A stretch of 64,000 bases of DNA from Dryomyza anilis (Eukaryota > Arthropoda > Insecta > Diptera > Dryomyzidae). The stretch covers positions 34,513,702-34,577,701 of the forward strand of contig OX638130.1 in the NCBI GenBank assembly GCA_951804985.1, given 5' to 3'. A program made the position numbers and the translations under genes. The notes under the pieces are model-generated. The model saw only the letters and a program-made list of their open reading frames with translations. It ran no database searches and had not been told where the DNA came from. Of this stretch, positions 33,441 to 45,730 are shown piece after piece; within the stretch, counting starts at the first letter, position 1, and the number at the start of each line of letters is the position of its first letter.

Positions 33441-36119
33441 GATTGTGGGATAAGCAAGTTGTGGGTTATTGAAGCAAACGAAGAGCTGTATAAAAGTAAC
33501 ATAGTGGTAGGAAGAACACTTGTTGAGGCGGAGAAAGAGAGAATTGTACCTATAAGAGTTCTCAAATTGGAAAACTCGTCAAAATTAATCAAAAAGGGAA
33601 CAGTGATAGGACAGTGTCAAGAAGTATCAGCGATTATAAATTGCGAGTCAAATCCATCAAAGGACTATGTCACACCGCAAATAAAAACACAATCTACTAA
33701 CAAGTTTATAAATGAGTGGATGAAGTATTTGGCTGCCAAAGAAACGTTGGACTTGCAAAGCGGTTACTGGCAAATAGAAATTGATAAGAAAGATCGAGAG
33801 AAGACCGCATTCAGTACTGGAGATGGACTATGGCAATTTTTGGTAATGCCGTTTGGACTATGCAATGCCCCAGCAACAACGGTTAATGGAGCACGTATTA
33901 AAAGGTTTACACTGAAAACATGCCTAGTATACCTTGATGACATAATTGTTATGGGCAAGGATTTCAACGAACATTTAAGAAATCTAGAGGAAGTTTTCCT
34001 TCGATTGAAAAATGCGGGTCTACAACTTAGCCCAAAGAAATGCTCACTTTTCAAGAAAGAAGTCAAGTATCTGGGTCATCGAGTTACCACGGAAGGAGTG
34101 CATACCGATGAGGATAAAATAGTTGCAGTCAAGAAGTGGCCCAGACCGCAAAATCTACATGACCTACGAAGTTTCTTGGGGCTATGTACATACTACAGAC
34201 GATTTGTTCCAGGTTTTGCCAATGTTGCTAACAGTCTTCAAGAGTTGACAAGAAAGAACCGCGCATTTCAATGGAGCGATGATCAAGAAAGGGCATTTTT
34301 GAAATTAAAAGATCTATTGTGCTCGGCTCCAATTCGTGCGTATCCAATTCCAGGTGAGACATTTATACTTGATACGGATGCAAGTGGATACGGAATAGGC
34401 GGAGTTCTCTCTCAAGTGATCAATGGGCAAGAAAAAGTGATCGCATACTACAGTAAAAAATTGTCCAAGCCCGAGCGAAATTACTGTGTCACCAGGAGGG
34501 AGCTTCTTGCTGTAATTGAAAGTGTGAAAAATTTCCATAAGTATCTGTACGGACAACAGTTTCACTTGAGAACCGATCACGCAGCACTACGATGGTTACT
34601 TCAGTTCAAAGATCCGGAAGGCCAAATTGCGCGTTGGATAGAACTATTACAGAGCTACGATTTCTCAATCGAACATCGTAAAGGAGGAAATCATGGAAAT
34701 GCAGATGCTCTGTCACGACGCCCATGTAAACTAGAATGCAGACATTGTTCAAGAGCGGAAGAAAAAGAAAACATAATTGACATTCGTTTGCTAAATGTTT
34801 TTCCCAATGAAAAATGGACTCCGGAACAAATTCAAATTGATCAAAAGAGTGATCCCGACCTCACAAAAATCATGATGTTCAAGGAACAGCAAAGCAAACC
34901 ATCATGGGAAGATTTAGCTGCCGACAGTCCAATAACTAAAGCTTACTGGGCACAATGGCAGAGCTTAACGATACAAGATGGTTGCTTATATCGTGTATGG
35001 GAAAGTGAAGATGGCACATCCGCTCGAAGTTTGATTGTTGTTCCCAAGTCAAAAATAAAAGATATTAGCGGAATACCATGGTGGATAAAGTGGAGGTCAT
35101 TTGTGCATGAATAAAACGGTAGAAAAAGTAAAGAAACGTTTTATTGGGTTGGATGCCAAAAGTCAGTCGCCGATTGGATTCGCAGTTGTCCGCAATGTGT
35201 ACCAGCAAAAGGACCAACAGCCAAGAGTCGCGGTAGGATGCATCAGTACAACGTGGGAGCACCATTAGAACGTATCGCCATGGATGTCGCTGGACCATTT
35301 CCAATCAGTGATGCGGGTAATAAGTATGTGCATGTCGTTATTGACTACTTCAGCAAATGGCCTGAAGTGTATCCCATGCCGAATCAAGAGGCCACAACAG
35401 TTTCGGATGCATTAGTTAACAACTGAGTAAGCCGTTTTGGAGTAGTGTTGGAATTGCATTCAGATCAAGGAAGGAATTTTGAGTCTGCTGTATTTAAAGA
35501 AGTATGCAAAGTCCTCAACATACACAAAACACGAACAACGCCATTGCACCCGCAATCTGATGGCATGGTGGAGAGATTCAATCGGACTTTGGAAGAGTAT
35601 CTCAGAAAAGTGGTTCATAAAAATCAAAAAGATTGGGATACACACATACCACTGTTTCTCATGGCTTATCGAACGGCGGTTCATAACACCACAGTTGCTT
35701 CACCTGCGAGAATTGTTTTTGGAACAGACTTAAGATTACCTGCGGATTTAAAGTTCGGTGCGAATCCTTCAGCTGGAATGCCTATACACAATTATGTTTC
35801 CAGAAAAAGTGAAGAAATGAACGAAGTGCATCAATTTGTAAGACAGCGTACACAATTTGCGAGCGATAAGATGAAGGCCAGATACGACTTGCGCACAAAT
35901 TCAGAGGGATTTACGGAAGGAGAGCTTGTTTTGCTCTATAACCCGCAAAGGAAGAAAGGCTTATCCCCTAAGCTACAAACACACTGGGAAGGACCATATA
36001 AGATAATTAAAAGAATTAATGATGTTGTGTATCGGATTCAGAATACTGCGGGCGTTAGACGAAAAATGAAAGTAGTCCATTTAGAAAGGTTGGCGCCGTA
36101 TAGAGAGGGGGAGGATTAA
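33441..36119 (+). pseudogene. pol: Pol, Gypsy copy A, duplicated unit
   Basis: A near-identical repeat of 30586-33265: RT from the truncated start (YLDD at about 33933), RNase H and integrase. It carries the same frameshift and TAA (35112) and the same TGA (35424) as the first unit, plus one lost T in a T-run near 35139. By eye I count about seven substitutions over 2.85 kb. It has no gag, protease or start region; the apparent 561-codon frame from 33429 begins inside LTR sequence, so its first residues are not Pol. Confidence 0.92.
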
Positions 36120-36156
36120 CATCTGTTCGGGACGAACAGATTTAGGTGGAGGGCAG

Positions 36157-36658
36157 TGTTACGAAAAGATGTAATTTGCCTCATAGTGCAAGCAATCAAC
36201 AATACTTAATGAGACGCAAGACAATTCAGCGCTCTAAGCATGTGTTAGAAAGAGACGGAAGATCATTCAGCGCACTGAGGCAGTGTGCGAGGAAGAGATG
36301 GAAGTTCAGCGCATTAAAACACATGAGTGCGAATGAGATGCCAATAGCATGCGTCATTCACGAAACGAGTAGAAGGTTCTCGAAACGCGTCGAACTGATG
36401 CATGCAGTATATAAGGGAATCGCATCTGAGGTACAGCACTTCAGTTGTGATTTGATAGTGAACTAGTGCATCTCGTGAGCGAACATTGTAAAGATAAATT
36501 GTAGTAATACAGCAGTGGTGATTGGTATTAAGTTGTTATTTAAGTAAATAAAGTTAATTAATACTAGTTAAAACCAAATATTAGTGTGTTTTTTTTTGTA
36601 CACAATCCAGCGATACGAACTCATAGAACAGTTTTCCGTAGACTGAATTTTCGTAACA
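36157..36658 (+). repeat. Complete 3' LTR, Gypsy copy A
   Basis: It is 502 bp from TGTTACG to CGTAACA, an inverted terminal heptamer. It carries the TATATAAG promoter, and AATAAA at 36547-36552 is a likely poly(A) signal. After the end, family X resumes with ATATGTTAAATT, whose first four bases may be the target duplication; the other side is deleted. Confidence 0.92.
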
Positions 36659-37171
36659 ATATGTTAAATTGGGGTCACGGGTAGTCACTTAATGAAGTTT
36701 TGCATAGATCGCTTCAATGGTTACCGACATATAAAAAATTGCCTTTAACGCCTCCTCTCGATTAAATTTAGTACTTTCTGAACTGCATTAATTTGTGTGC
36801 TGGAAAGAATTACTGTACCAAGTTTTACAGAGATCGGTTCAGTAGTTACTGCGATATAGAATTTCGTACTTAACGTCCTCTAGCGATAGAAAATCGAAGC
36901 ACTGAGTATGTGATATTTATTTCAGTCTTCAATACTATACATATTATATATTTCATCTTTCTAGGTGAAGAACGCACTTCAGAGGGTCCACTAATAATTA
37001 ATATGACCTCTAGCGGAGAAAATTCGAAGTTCTAAGTTTGCCAAATTTTTCCTCGTTGTCAATACTATACATGTTTTAAATTTCAATTTTCTAGGTGAAG
37101 AACGCACTTTAGGGTCCATTAATAGTAAATGCAAAGTTCTGAGTTTGCCATATATTTCTCCGTGTCTAAAA
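36659..37171 (-). repeat. Family X, right arm, block 3
   Basis: Inverted copy of about 22985-23240 and 22140-22400, with GTTACTGCGATAT and CTCTAGCG landmarks. It is separated from block 2 by Gypsy copy A. Confidence 0.85.
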
Positions 37172-37179
37172 CTATACAT

Positions 37180-38134
37180 CAGGCATGTCAAACTCAGTTG
37201 GCATCACGGGCCGCATTGGTAATTCAAATGATGATTCATTTGTGTACCATGTGAAAAAAAATCGGTTGTTTTTTTATATTTGTTAAAAAATACAATGTTA
37301 AGATTATCAAATTTTCCATTGATCTTCGCAGCAGGCGAAATTTTTTTGTAAAAAATGGTGCGATTTTTGTCTGTTTGAAATAATTGAAAAAATGTCCGAA
37401 CTTCTTTGATCCTGCCAAATATTTTGTCTGAGGTATTTACAGTGGAGTAGCTATATTTCAAACACTAGAGAAAATTTTATAAAACAGACTTGTCGTTTTT
37501 TTTATTAAAAGTCCAAAGTCTGATTGCGGCTTTATTTGATACTGGAGCTAATTCCGAAAATGGTTTTGTTAAATAGGGTCCAGTTTTTAAGATTTTTAAG
37601 TTTTAATTATTTTTCTCTCCTTTTATTTTTAATAATCGAATCAAAAACAATAATGTAATTAATTATCTTTTCGGTGTTAGACGTACAAAACTATGCGCCA
37701 CCATATATTTTTTATATATGCCGGCGAAATATATCCAACGGAAATTCAAAACTTTACATTAAATTTTAAATTTTATGAATAAAAAACAATATTACTTAAT
37801 GAAAAAAATTGAAAAATTATACCATTTTGCAAAGTCATGTATAATATTTAAAATGACAATTAGGAAAATAAATTAAGACTCTATATCAAAAACTTATTAA
37901 TATCTCATTATTAAATTTTAGAAAATAATGTACCTACAAAAATATTGATTTTTTTAATAAATTAATAAGTTTTTAACCAAGATTATTAATTTAATTTCAT
38001 ATATGGCATGTTAAATTGGATACATGGCGCTGCACAAAAATGCACAACAATACATAATAATCATTTTAACGCCTGAAAATAAAATAAATATTTAATATTA
38101 TTAAATACATTAATAATATTTAAATAGTCTTAGT
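37180..38134. mobile_element. hAT-like element, copy B
   Basis: The left end CAGGCATGTCAAACTCAG matches the terminus of copy A. The other end has lost about 30 bp of terminus. CTATACAT (37172-37179) and CTATACCT (38135-38142) flank it and match at 7 of 8. Compared with copy A it is inverted, shorter in the middle and lacks the Penelope-like insertion. No transposase frame. Confidence 0.6.
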
Positions 38135-38142
38135 CTATACCT

Positions 38143-38262
38143 GTTCCAAGTTTCAACTCGATCGCATATAAGGAAGTGTGTTAAATTTGATATTTTTGTG
38201 CCCGACATACTAACAAACGTACAAACGAACAAACACGTGAAATAAAAACCTGTAATAAAAAT
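38143..38262 (-). repeat. Family X, right arm, outer end
   Basis: Inverted copy of 21905-22035, with TGCCCGACATACTAACAAAC. Confidence 0.85.
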
Positions 38263-38267
38263 ACTAA

Positions 38268-38940
38268 GGGCCAGTTTTTCAGTTCTAGTTGAACTTCATT
38301 TGTAGTTTAAACTTTGTATAAAACTTTGTATAAACTTTCGAATTTTTCAGTGAACTTCATTTGTCGTTTAATCATAGTTTAAACGTCCGATGTTGAAGGG
38401 TTAAACTTCGTTTAAACTTTCAAGAGAAAATAGAGAAAATTATCTCACAACACTTTTGCTATTTTCTGTTGCAACATCCGATCACAATTTGTCCTTCATT
38501 TTGAGATTTTTGCACTTCATAAACTTTCAAGAGGAAATAGAGGAAATTATCTCACAACACTTTTGCTATTTTCAGTTCCTCCGATCGCAATTTGTTCTTT
38601 ATTTTTAGATTTTTTCACTTTTTTCCTCACGTTCACTATAGTTGCTCATTATTTTGCTAATATTTCATATTATAATCATAAACATTTTCTGAAACATTTA
38701 TTTTATTTCTTTGTTTATTTAATTTTTTATTGTTTATTTAATTATGGAATGACATACAAATCAAAATTGAAAGAATTTGTTTGTCATTAGCCAACGGTGC
38801 CATATTTATTGACTTGATCTATGTACATTTTAAAATATCACTGAAAAACTACGAACAATATTAAACGTCGTTTAATTAAAAGAGAAGATTAATTAAACAA
38901 CGTTTAAACTACGTTTAAACTAGCACTGAAAAACTGGACC
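38268..38940. mobile_element. PIF/Harbinger-like MITE with TAA duplication
   Basis: The termini are GGGCCAGTTTTTCAGTTCTA at the left and GGTCCAGTTTTTCAGTGCTA at the right (complement). TAA flanks both (38265-38267 and 38941-38943). AGTTTAAAC motifs repeat in both subterminal regions. It is 673 bp with no coding relic. Confidence 0.75.
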
Positions 38941-38943
38941 TAA

Positions 38944-39432
38944 GAGTTTTGTTCCCAGTTTATTGAAACTTATGGGATATTTATGGAATATTTGCTACAA
39001 AATTTAAAAATTTAGTTGCAGTAAATTTAAAGTGATAGTTGCAGTTAGACTTTCATACACATATTGTTTTCTTAGCGCTTAAGAGTTGTAGAAAAGCTTA
39101 TCCAACTTATAATAAACGCAAATACTGTACAAGCAAACTCTTAGAGCACTGTCAAACCCGTATACAAACATTTTGGCGTAATTAAACAATAGATGTAAGC
39201 AAGCTTTATAATAGTTGTAATTTTAAATAAATATTATATACTACAATTATATACAACAACTAACACATGCCATTGTAAGAGCTTTATAAAGACTTTTTAT
39301 CCAGCTAATGGTTACTTAAAAAAGGAGGATCGACCTAACGCAACATTGCGATTTGATCTTTATACTGCAAAAAACTATAAAAATAAAAGATAATAAGATA
39401 ATAAATATGAATTAGATTAATAATAAGTTTAC
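38944..39432. other. Non-coding DNA; empty site for the 25795 element
   Basis: Positions 38960-39075 are an inverted relative of the two flanks of the Harbinger-like element 25795-27010, without the insertion. No exon was recognised in the rest. Confidence 0.6.
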
Positions 39433-39677
39433 TTTAATCCCGCTATTCCACGAAGAGAACAAAATAACCGCAAAATAACAACGCCTTGTACGGTGTAATC
39501 ATTATTCGAACTTGGTGTTTTAGACATGTTTATCAGTTTCTGCAGTTGCTGAAGTAGTTCATCGCGAACTAACGTAAGAGCATCACCTTTCCTCTTTTGA
39601 CTAGTTCGTATAAAGGCAGCAAACCATGATCTTGTCACTTGATCATTACCAAGCAACATACCAGATAGGAACGCTAT
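39433..39677 (-). CDS. IntS2: Internal exon of Integrator complex subunit 2
   Basis: IntS2 is a scaffold subunit of the nuclear Integrator complex, which binds RNA polymerase II and cleaves nascent snRNA and other transcripts. The 81-residue peptide starts IAFLSGMLLGNDQVTRSWFA, continues FIRTSQKRKG and ends ILRLFCSLRGIAGLK. This agrees with the conserved animal IntS2 segment having an SG-LLG, WF--FIR--Q-RK and LRLYCAL-GIAGLK order, recalled from knowledge of the family. On the minus strand it is preceded by TTTTGTTTTTAG (acceptor) and followed by GTAAAC (donor); phases are 0 and 2. The frame is intact. Neighbouring exons were not found in the window, so the introns are either very large or this is an isolated duplicate. 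Confidence 0.82.
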
Positions 39678-40046
39678 CTAAAAACAAAACAGCTTTTTAC
39701 AAATTACCAGAGAGATTACTTTATATAAAGTGGCTTTAAATTATAATATCTTTACAACCCTCTTAATGTATTTAAAAATCAAATAAAAAACACGTTACAG
39801 TTGGATATCACACTTACATTATACAAATATATTATTGACATTTGTTGCGATTTTTGCGGCCACACAGTAACTCATGTGACACACATGGTAACACGGTAAC
39901 ATTTTTTTTTTCATTCCGGATCGAAACGCCATTTATATTTACTTCATTTTTCATTCTCTTTTGATTAACATTCAATTTGCATTGTAAAATCGTTTTATAT
40001 TGTTGAAGTATCGTTTGCGCTGTTAGTCAAAAGAAGAAACTGAATG
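39678..40046. other. Intron-like AT-rich DNA
   Basis: Upstream of the IntS2 exon on its strand. It contains the acceptor tract but no other recognised feature. Confidence 0.5.
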
Positions 40047-40048
40047 TA

Positions 40049-42848
40049 CACGGATAGAAAAGATTTGTTTGAATATGTTTGAATGTTATTAAAAAGTAAT
40101 ACGAAATTACCATACATGTATTAGCAATGTAGTGTAATTAAATTATAATCGAAATTGAATTTATTTTTGTTCACGTGTAAACATTATTATATTGTCCAAC
40201 AGAATCTGTCAAATTTACCATAAATATGTTAAAATACCAACATAAAATATTAATTGCATTTGAATACACTATTTCTTAGCAATTTACTTGGTTAAAACTA
40301 TGTTTCGAAACACAGAAAATGCTAATCAAATCTAAATCTAATTCGATAATTTATCGAAGTTGGCAACGTTGTGCAGCATTTTCTAGCGACTCCTTCGTTT
40401 GAACATTTTGATGTTACTTGTGACAAACAAACAAAAAATAAATTGGATTTAAATAAGTGTATTCTTGCAACATTCTCCTTGTATACGAAGTTGGCACTTG
40501 TTGAGCAAAATTTTCTACCTACGGTAACCGAGTTGACACTCGGTAATCGGCATTTTCTGCCGAAGTTGTTCGTTGAGAAAACGTGTTCGCGTCGGTAACA
40601 ATTTTGTTATTTGTAAATTAAATAAATATATAAATTATGTTACAAAAAGTACAAATAGTAACAGAGTATAATATAGTGCAGTATATAATTTCTGAAACTA
40701 AAGTGAAAAAACCACAAATAAAAATCTGTGTTTCGATTTTCAAACAGAATTTGGCATGTTTTTTTACAAAAGCCTCCGTGAATTCCTAGCCTACGCTATG
40801 TGCTGTACTGAGATCAACTGTAACTTTACCAAATATAAAGCGATCCTGGATCGTCTGGTTTAGTGTCTGCTGATGCAATTGGGCATTTATTGATGCTGTC
40901 ACTTGTACTTGCAGTTTTAAACGAATTATTTATTTATGCATTTAAAAATTTGTGTATGAATTCAATTATTATAAGTTCCCACTGTGCATGTTTAAAGATT
41001 TTTAATAAAAATTAACAAAAAAACATTTTATTTTTATTTTATTTTTAGGATTTTTTTCCAAAAATATTTAAATATGTTTCTATGCAAACATACTACTTTT
41101 TGAACTGAAACAACTGATATGTTTCACTGGAAACATATTTATATTCAGGTCGTTCAAAATCATGTTTTATTTTGAACATATTTATGTTTAAAAACAAACA
41201 AAAAAGAAATTGGATTTAAATAAATGTATTCTTCCAACATTCTTCTTGTATACGGAGTTGGCACTCGTTGAACATACTGATGTTTGAAAAGAAGCAAAGA
41301 AATAAAATTAGATGTAAATAAAAGTATTTTTTCAATATTCTTGTATACGAAGTTTACACTCGTTGACCGCCATTTTCTGCATACGTGTCTATTGATTGTT
41401 TGTTGAGAAAACGTATTCGTATCGGTAATACGATGTCATATGTAAATTTAAAAAATATACAAATTGTGGTACAAAAAGTACAAATAGTAACAAATAATAT
41501 CATTTAATAGTGCAGTAAAAATTTAATTGTTCCTGAATGTTTTTATAAAAATATTGTGAAAAGCCGACACCATAACTTTTAACCAAAAAAAAAACACACA
41601 ACAGAAAAATCAGTGCTTCTATTTTCAAACAGAATTTAATTATTTATTTATGCATTTAAAAATTTTTATATGAATTCAATTATTATAAATTCCCACTGTG
41701 CATGTTCAAAGATTTTTAATAAAAATTAATAAAAAAAACAACATTTTATTTTTATTTTATTTTCAGGACTTCTTTCCAAAAATATTTATATATATTTCTA
41801 TGCAATCATACTACTTTTTAAATTGAAACAACTGATATGTTTCACTGGAAACATATTTATATTCAGGTCGTTCAAAATCATGTTTTAGTTTGAACATATT
41901 TATGTTTTGGTCCAAATATTTATTTTATTTGGATGTAGTAATTATTATGTTTCCATTACAACATACTCCATTTTAACGGGCAACATTAAAACGTTTCCGG
42001 GATATTATAAAGTAAGTCAGAGCTCATTACAACACTGTTCAAGTCTCAATACAACCCTGTTTACAAATGATTTATCAGTCAATTATATTCTGCTTACATA
42101 AAATTCCAAACATAGATTTTAATTATGTTTAGAAGAGTCCTTTTTTTTTTGCAGCGTGTATACGCTTCAACAGTGTTGTAATAAGCTCTGACTTACTTTA
42201 TAATATCCCGGAAACATTTTAATGTTGCCCCATAAAATGGAGTATGTTCTAATGGAAACATAATAATTACTACATCCAAATAAAACAAATATTTGAACCG
42301 AAACATAAATATGTTCAAAATAAAACATGATTTTGAACGACCTGAATATAAATATGTTTCCAGTGAAACATATCAGTTGTGTCAGTTCAAAAAGTAGTAT
42401 GTTTGCATAGAAACATATTTAAATATTTTTGGATTTTGAAAATAGAAGCACTGATTTTTCTGTTGTGTTTTTTTTTTTTTTTTTTTTGATGAAAAGTTGT
42501 GCGGTCGGCTTTTCACAATATTTTTAGAAAAACATTCAGGAACAATTAAATTTTTACTGCACTATTAAATGACATTATTTGTTACTATTTGTACTTTTTG
42601 CACCACAATTTGTATATTTTTTAAATTTACAAACGACAAATAGTTTATTCAAATGCAATTAAAATTTTATGTTGGTATTGTAACATATTAATGGTAAATT
42701 TGACAGATTCTGCTGGAAAATATAGTAATGTTTACACGTGAACAAAAATAAATTCAATTTCGATTATAATTTAATCACACTTCATTTCTAATACGTATTA
42801 CTTTTTAATTACATTCAAACATATTTAAACAAATCTTTTCTTTCCGTG
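40049..42848. mobile_element. Foldback-like element, family Z, copy 1
   Basis: It begins CACGGATAGAAAAGATTTG and ends with the complement CAAATCTTTTCTTTCCGTG, flanked by TA (40047-40048 and 42849-42850). The right ~690 bp (42160-42848) is an inverted, internally deleted copy of the left 2.1 kb. The left part also has two diverged direct repeats of about 400 bp (near 40360-40800 and 41200-41640). Copy 2 at 61651 is a single forward unit. Frames such as 40371-40598 lack domain features. Confidence 0.65.
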
Positions 42849-42851
42849 TAC

Positions 42852-43870
42852 GTATTCTTTTGTCTGTACGAATATTGAATACCATATACCTTGGTATGAA
42901 TATTAATGTGGGGGTCGATTCTCGTTCTGTGTAAAGGTGAACTGATACAAATATTATGTTTATTTTTATTTGAAGTTTTCATTTTATCAAACATTGCTAC
43001 CCAGTGATTTGTTAGCACCGCTCTGCCTTATTTCTAACTGCTGAATGCAACCATGTTATCATTGTGTCCAGAATGGAATATAATATTCTACTAGTGGAAT
43101 ATTTTCGAACTGAAAAGAATATATTTTTTTGGTTAAATATTCGAATATAAAAGTGGAATATTATTTTTATGAAAAAGAATTTTGAAAAGAATATTCTATA
43201 AATATATTCATTTTTTGAATCGTATTTCCTCTTTCATTTTATTATTAATTTAGTTATTTTTCATATAATTAAATCGTAACAGCTATTTATTTTGAGATGT
43301 GGTTATGTTCTTTGTTGTGCGAGTTTTATTTTGTTATTAACTTTGCTAATTTCTTATAATTTCAAACAAAATATGCCATGATACAAATACTTAAAGATAT
43401 GTTCACACTCTCATTTTTATATAATGTTCACATTTGTCAGCATACGATTTTGCGAATTAAAATTTAAAAAAAATGAAAAAGAAATCGAAAATATAAAAAA
43501 ATTCTATGGAAATTAAATGTTAATATATATTAAAAATGATTTTTTAGATTTAAACAGTCAACCATAAATTTAAAAATTAAATTTTATTTATTCTTTGAAT
43601 TCATATATCAACCTTTTTCCTTTTTCACATTCTTTTCTGAGAGAGATTATTTTATTAATGGCTATTTAATAAAAATTTTAAATAGCGAAGAGCTTCTGCG
43701 GGTATGTTGTTTTGCAATTAATTTGTTAATTTTGCATTATATGGTTTTGTTTATGTATCAGGTATAAAATTCAAATATATTTAGTGGTGGCTAAGTGGAT
43801 GTTGTTTGCCTCTAATTTGGAATGGTAAGTTGTAGCATGGACTTGGTTGAAAAATATGTATGTATAACTA
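42852..43870. other. AT-rich DNA without recognised gene
   Basis: Simple GGAATATT-type words recur around 43080-43200. No coding, RNA or TIR feature is supported. Confidence 0.45.
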
Positions 43871-43874
43871 TTTT

Positions 43875-44215
43875 TTTTTTTCACCCGAAAAAGTTCCAAT
43901 GACGTATCAGGATGCGTATCTTTGCCCACAGGAACAAATTCACCCAAAATAGTTCCAATGACGCATCTGGATGCGTATCTAGGCCCAAAGGAAACGATTC
44001 ATCAAAAAATGTTCCAATGACTCACCAGGATGCGTATCTAGGCCCACAGAAAAAGATTTACCCAAAAAAAAAGTTCCAATTACGCACGAAGATGCGTATC
44101 TAGGCCCAAAGGAAGCGATTCCCAAAAAAAGACCCAATGACGCACCCGGATGCGCATCTAGGCCCACAGGAACAAATTTACCCAAAATAGCTCTAATGAC
44201 GCATCTGGATGCCCC
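43875..44215 (+). repeat. Minisatellite, about 59-bp unit
   Basis: Six units, each with GTTCCAATGACGCA and GGATGCGTATCTAGGCCCA, start at about 43893, 43952, 44011, 44073, 44131 and 44190. GGAACTTTTGAGC repeats follow at 44230-44270. Frames open on both strands here are by-products of the repeat. Confidence 0.9.
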
Positions 44216-44516
44216 CAGGAAGTTCCGAGCGGAACTTTTGAGCCGGAACTTTTGAGCAAAAGTTCCGATTGAAACGTTTGAGATAATTAATTAAGTACAA
44301 TAAACGCATTAAAAGTATTAGTGAAAGAGTGTGCTTCGTAAAAAGTTAAATAATAAAACAACCGTTTTTATGTAACGTTTTATGACAATATTTTTACTTA
44401 ATTACGCTGTAAATGTGAGCTAGGATGTGAACAATTGTTTCCAACATGCGGAAATCCATCGAAGTCAGGGATGATATTTGAAAATATAAATATTGTAACT
44501 TATCGTAAAAAATAAT

Positions 44517-44643
44517 GAAATAAAAAATATTTTTTAATATAAAACGTTTTTAATGTGATCCGATAACGCCCCACATTTCATTTTAAATCATACTAAAAAT
44601 TTACTTAAAAAACGTTTTATATTAAAAAATATTTTTTATTTTC
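44517..44643. repeat. Long inverted repeat (hairpin)
   Basis: The arms of about 35 bp (44517-44551 and 44608-44643) share AAAAAATATTTTTTAATATA and AAAACGTTTTT around a ~56-bp loop. Confidence 0.8.
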
Positions 44644-45054
44644 TAATTTTTTTGTGTCAGTTAGATTTTCATCTAACAGAATTTGAAAGACCTAATATTA
44701 TAAAAATTTAAAATATTCATGTTTCAAAGTGTTTTTAATATGGAACCATGGCGATAGAACCATGATGAACCGGATGGCAAGAAAAAGATAATATTGCATT
44801 GTCATCCAGTTCGAGGCAATATTTGAAATCTCAAGTCTGTAGCTCATCGCGAAGGTAGTTTAAAATCAATTACAAAATTTGTACCGAACAGACAGACAAG
44901 AAAGCAATCTAATAAAAAGTTTTTAATTTTTAAAAAATTGTATTCAACGTAATCAAATTGTATTTTTGTTCAAAATTTTTAATATTTTTTTATTAATATA
45001 CAAAAAAATATGTTATAATAAAAATGTTTGCAATATATTTCGCCTAACGGACTG

Positions 45055-45730
45055 TGTCAATCGGTAACTTTTTATTCAATGAAATTAAGTTGAATAAAAT
45101 TTTTGTCTGGTGAAACCAAATTTTCATTTATGCTGTGCCAAATGAAATGAAATTTTGTCAGAACAAAATTTTGACATCCATTTAGAAAATGTTTGAATTT
45201 TATTTAATAATTGAATAAAATTAATTGTAACGGTTTTGTTTGCGAAATTAATTGCAGCGACATAGATTCAGTTGGCATATTTGTCAAACCACGATTCGAA
45301 TAATAGGGGATTCGAACACCTGTGACGGCAACATTAACAAAATAGAATATGTCTTTTTTCTATAACTCTCGGTAGACAATGAAAATGTACTGAAGTGCAC
45401 TGAAGATTTTACGACTGTCTGAACTCTGCATTTGAAATGCCTCCCTCGCGCAGTTCCTGCAATGCTCCTAAAATCTGTTAATATATCTAATATACATATT
45501 CAACTAACAACTTGGCAACTACGAACAAATTTCAACACCCTACGAATATTGGAAGACGGTGCTACATGGGCATATGTGTTTGTGATCACCGAACAAATAT
45601 TCAAAATTTGTATTGTCCTATCGCGATGATAACTGTATGTAATGCTAGTATAAAGATATTCAGTAAGTTACATATGGCCATTATGTCCTGAGTTTGTATA
45701 TGAACGACATTAAGTACATGACAATATGAA
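45055..45730 (+). repeat. Left member of inverted pair flanking Gypsy copy C
   Basis: It starts ACTGTGTCAATCGGTAACTT and ends ATTATGTCCTGAGTTTGTAT. Inverted relatives of both ends lie at 50150-50845. It encodes LRTNFNTLRILEDGATWAYV in one frame, similar to a peptide of the right member, suggesting coding ancestry. Confidence 0.7.

Larger units (their letters stand above)
28137..36658 (+). mobile_element. Ty3/Gypsy retrotransposon, copy A, with internal tandem duplication
   Basis: In order: truncated 5' LTR, tRNA-Leu-type primer binding site, gag, protease-RT-RNase H-integrase, purine tract, 139 bp of LTR, a second unit from pol to purine tract, and a complete 3' LTR. It lies in family X: the sequence after the 3' LTR resumes X at ATATGTTAAATT. 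The 5' flank and the first ~52 bases of the 5' LTR were lost in a deletion. Gag and pol contain stops and frameshifts, so the copy is inactive. No env frame follows pol. Confidence 0.92.

Noticed and set aside
33429..35114. An independent 561-codon polyprotein gene
   Set aside because: Its start codon lies in LTR sequence and the rest is the duplicated pol unit with the same inactivating mutations as the first unit.
43912..44185. Protein-coding frames on both strands
   Set aside because: Both are by-products of the 59-bp minisatellite.
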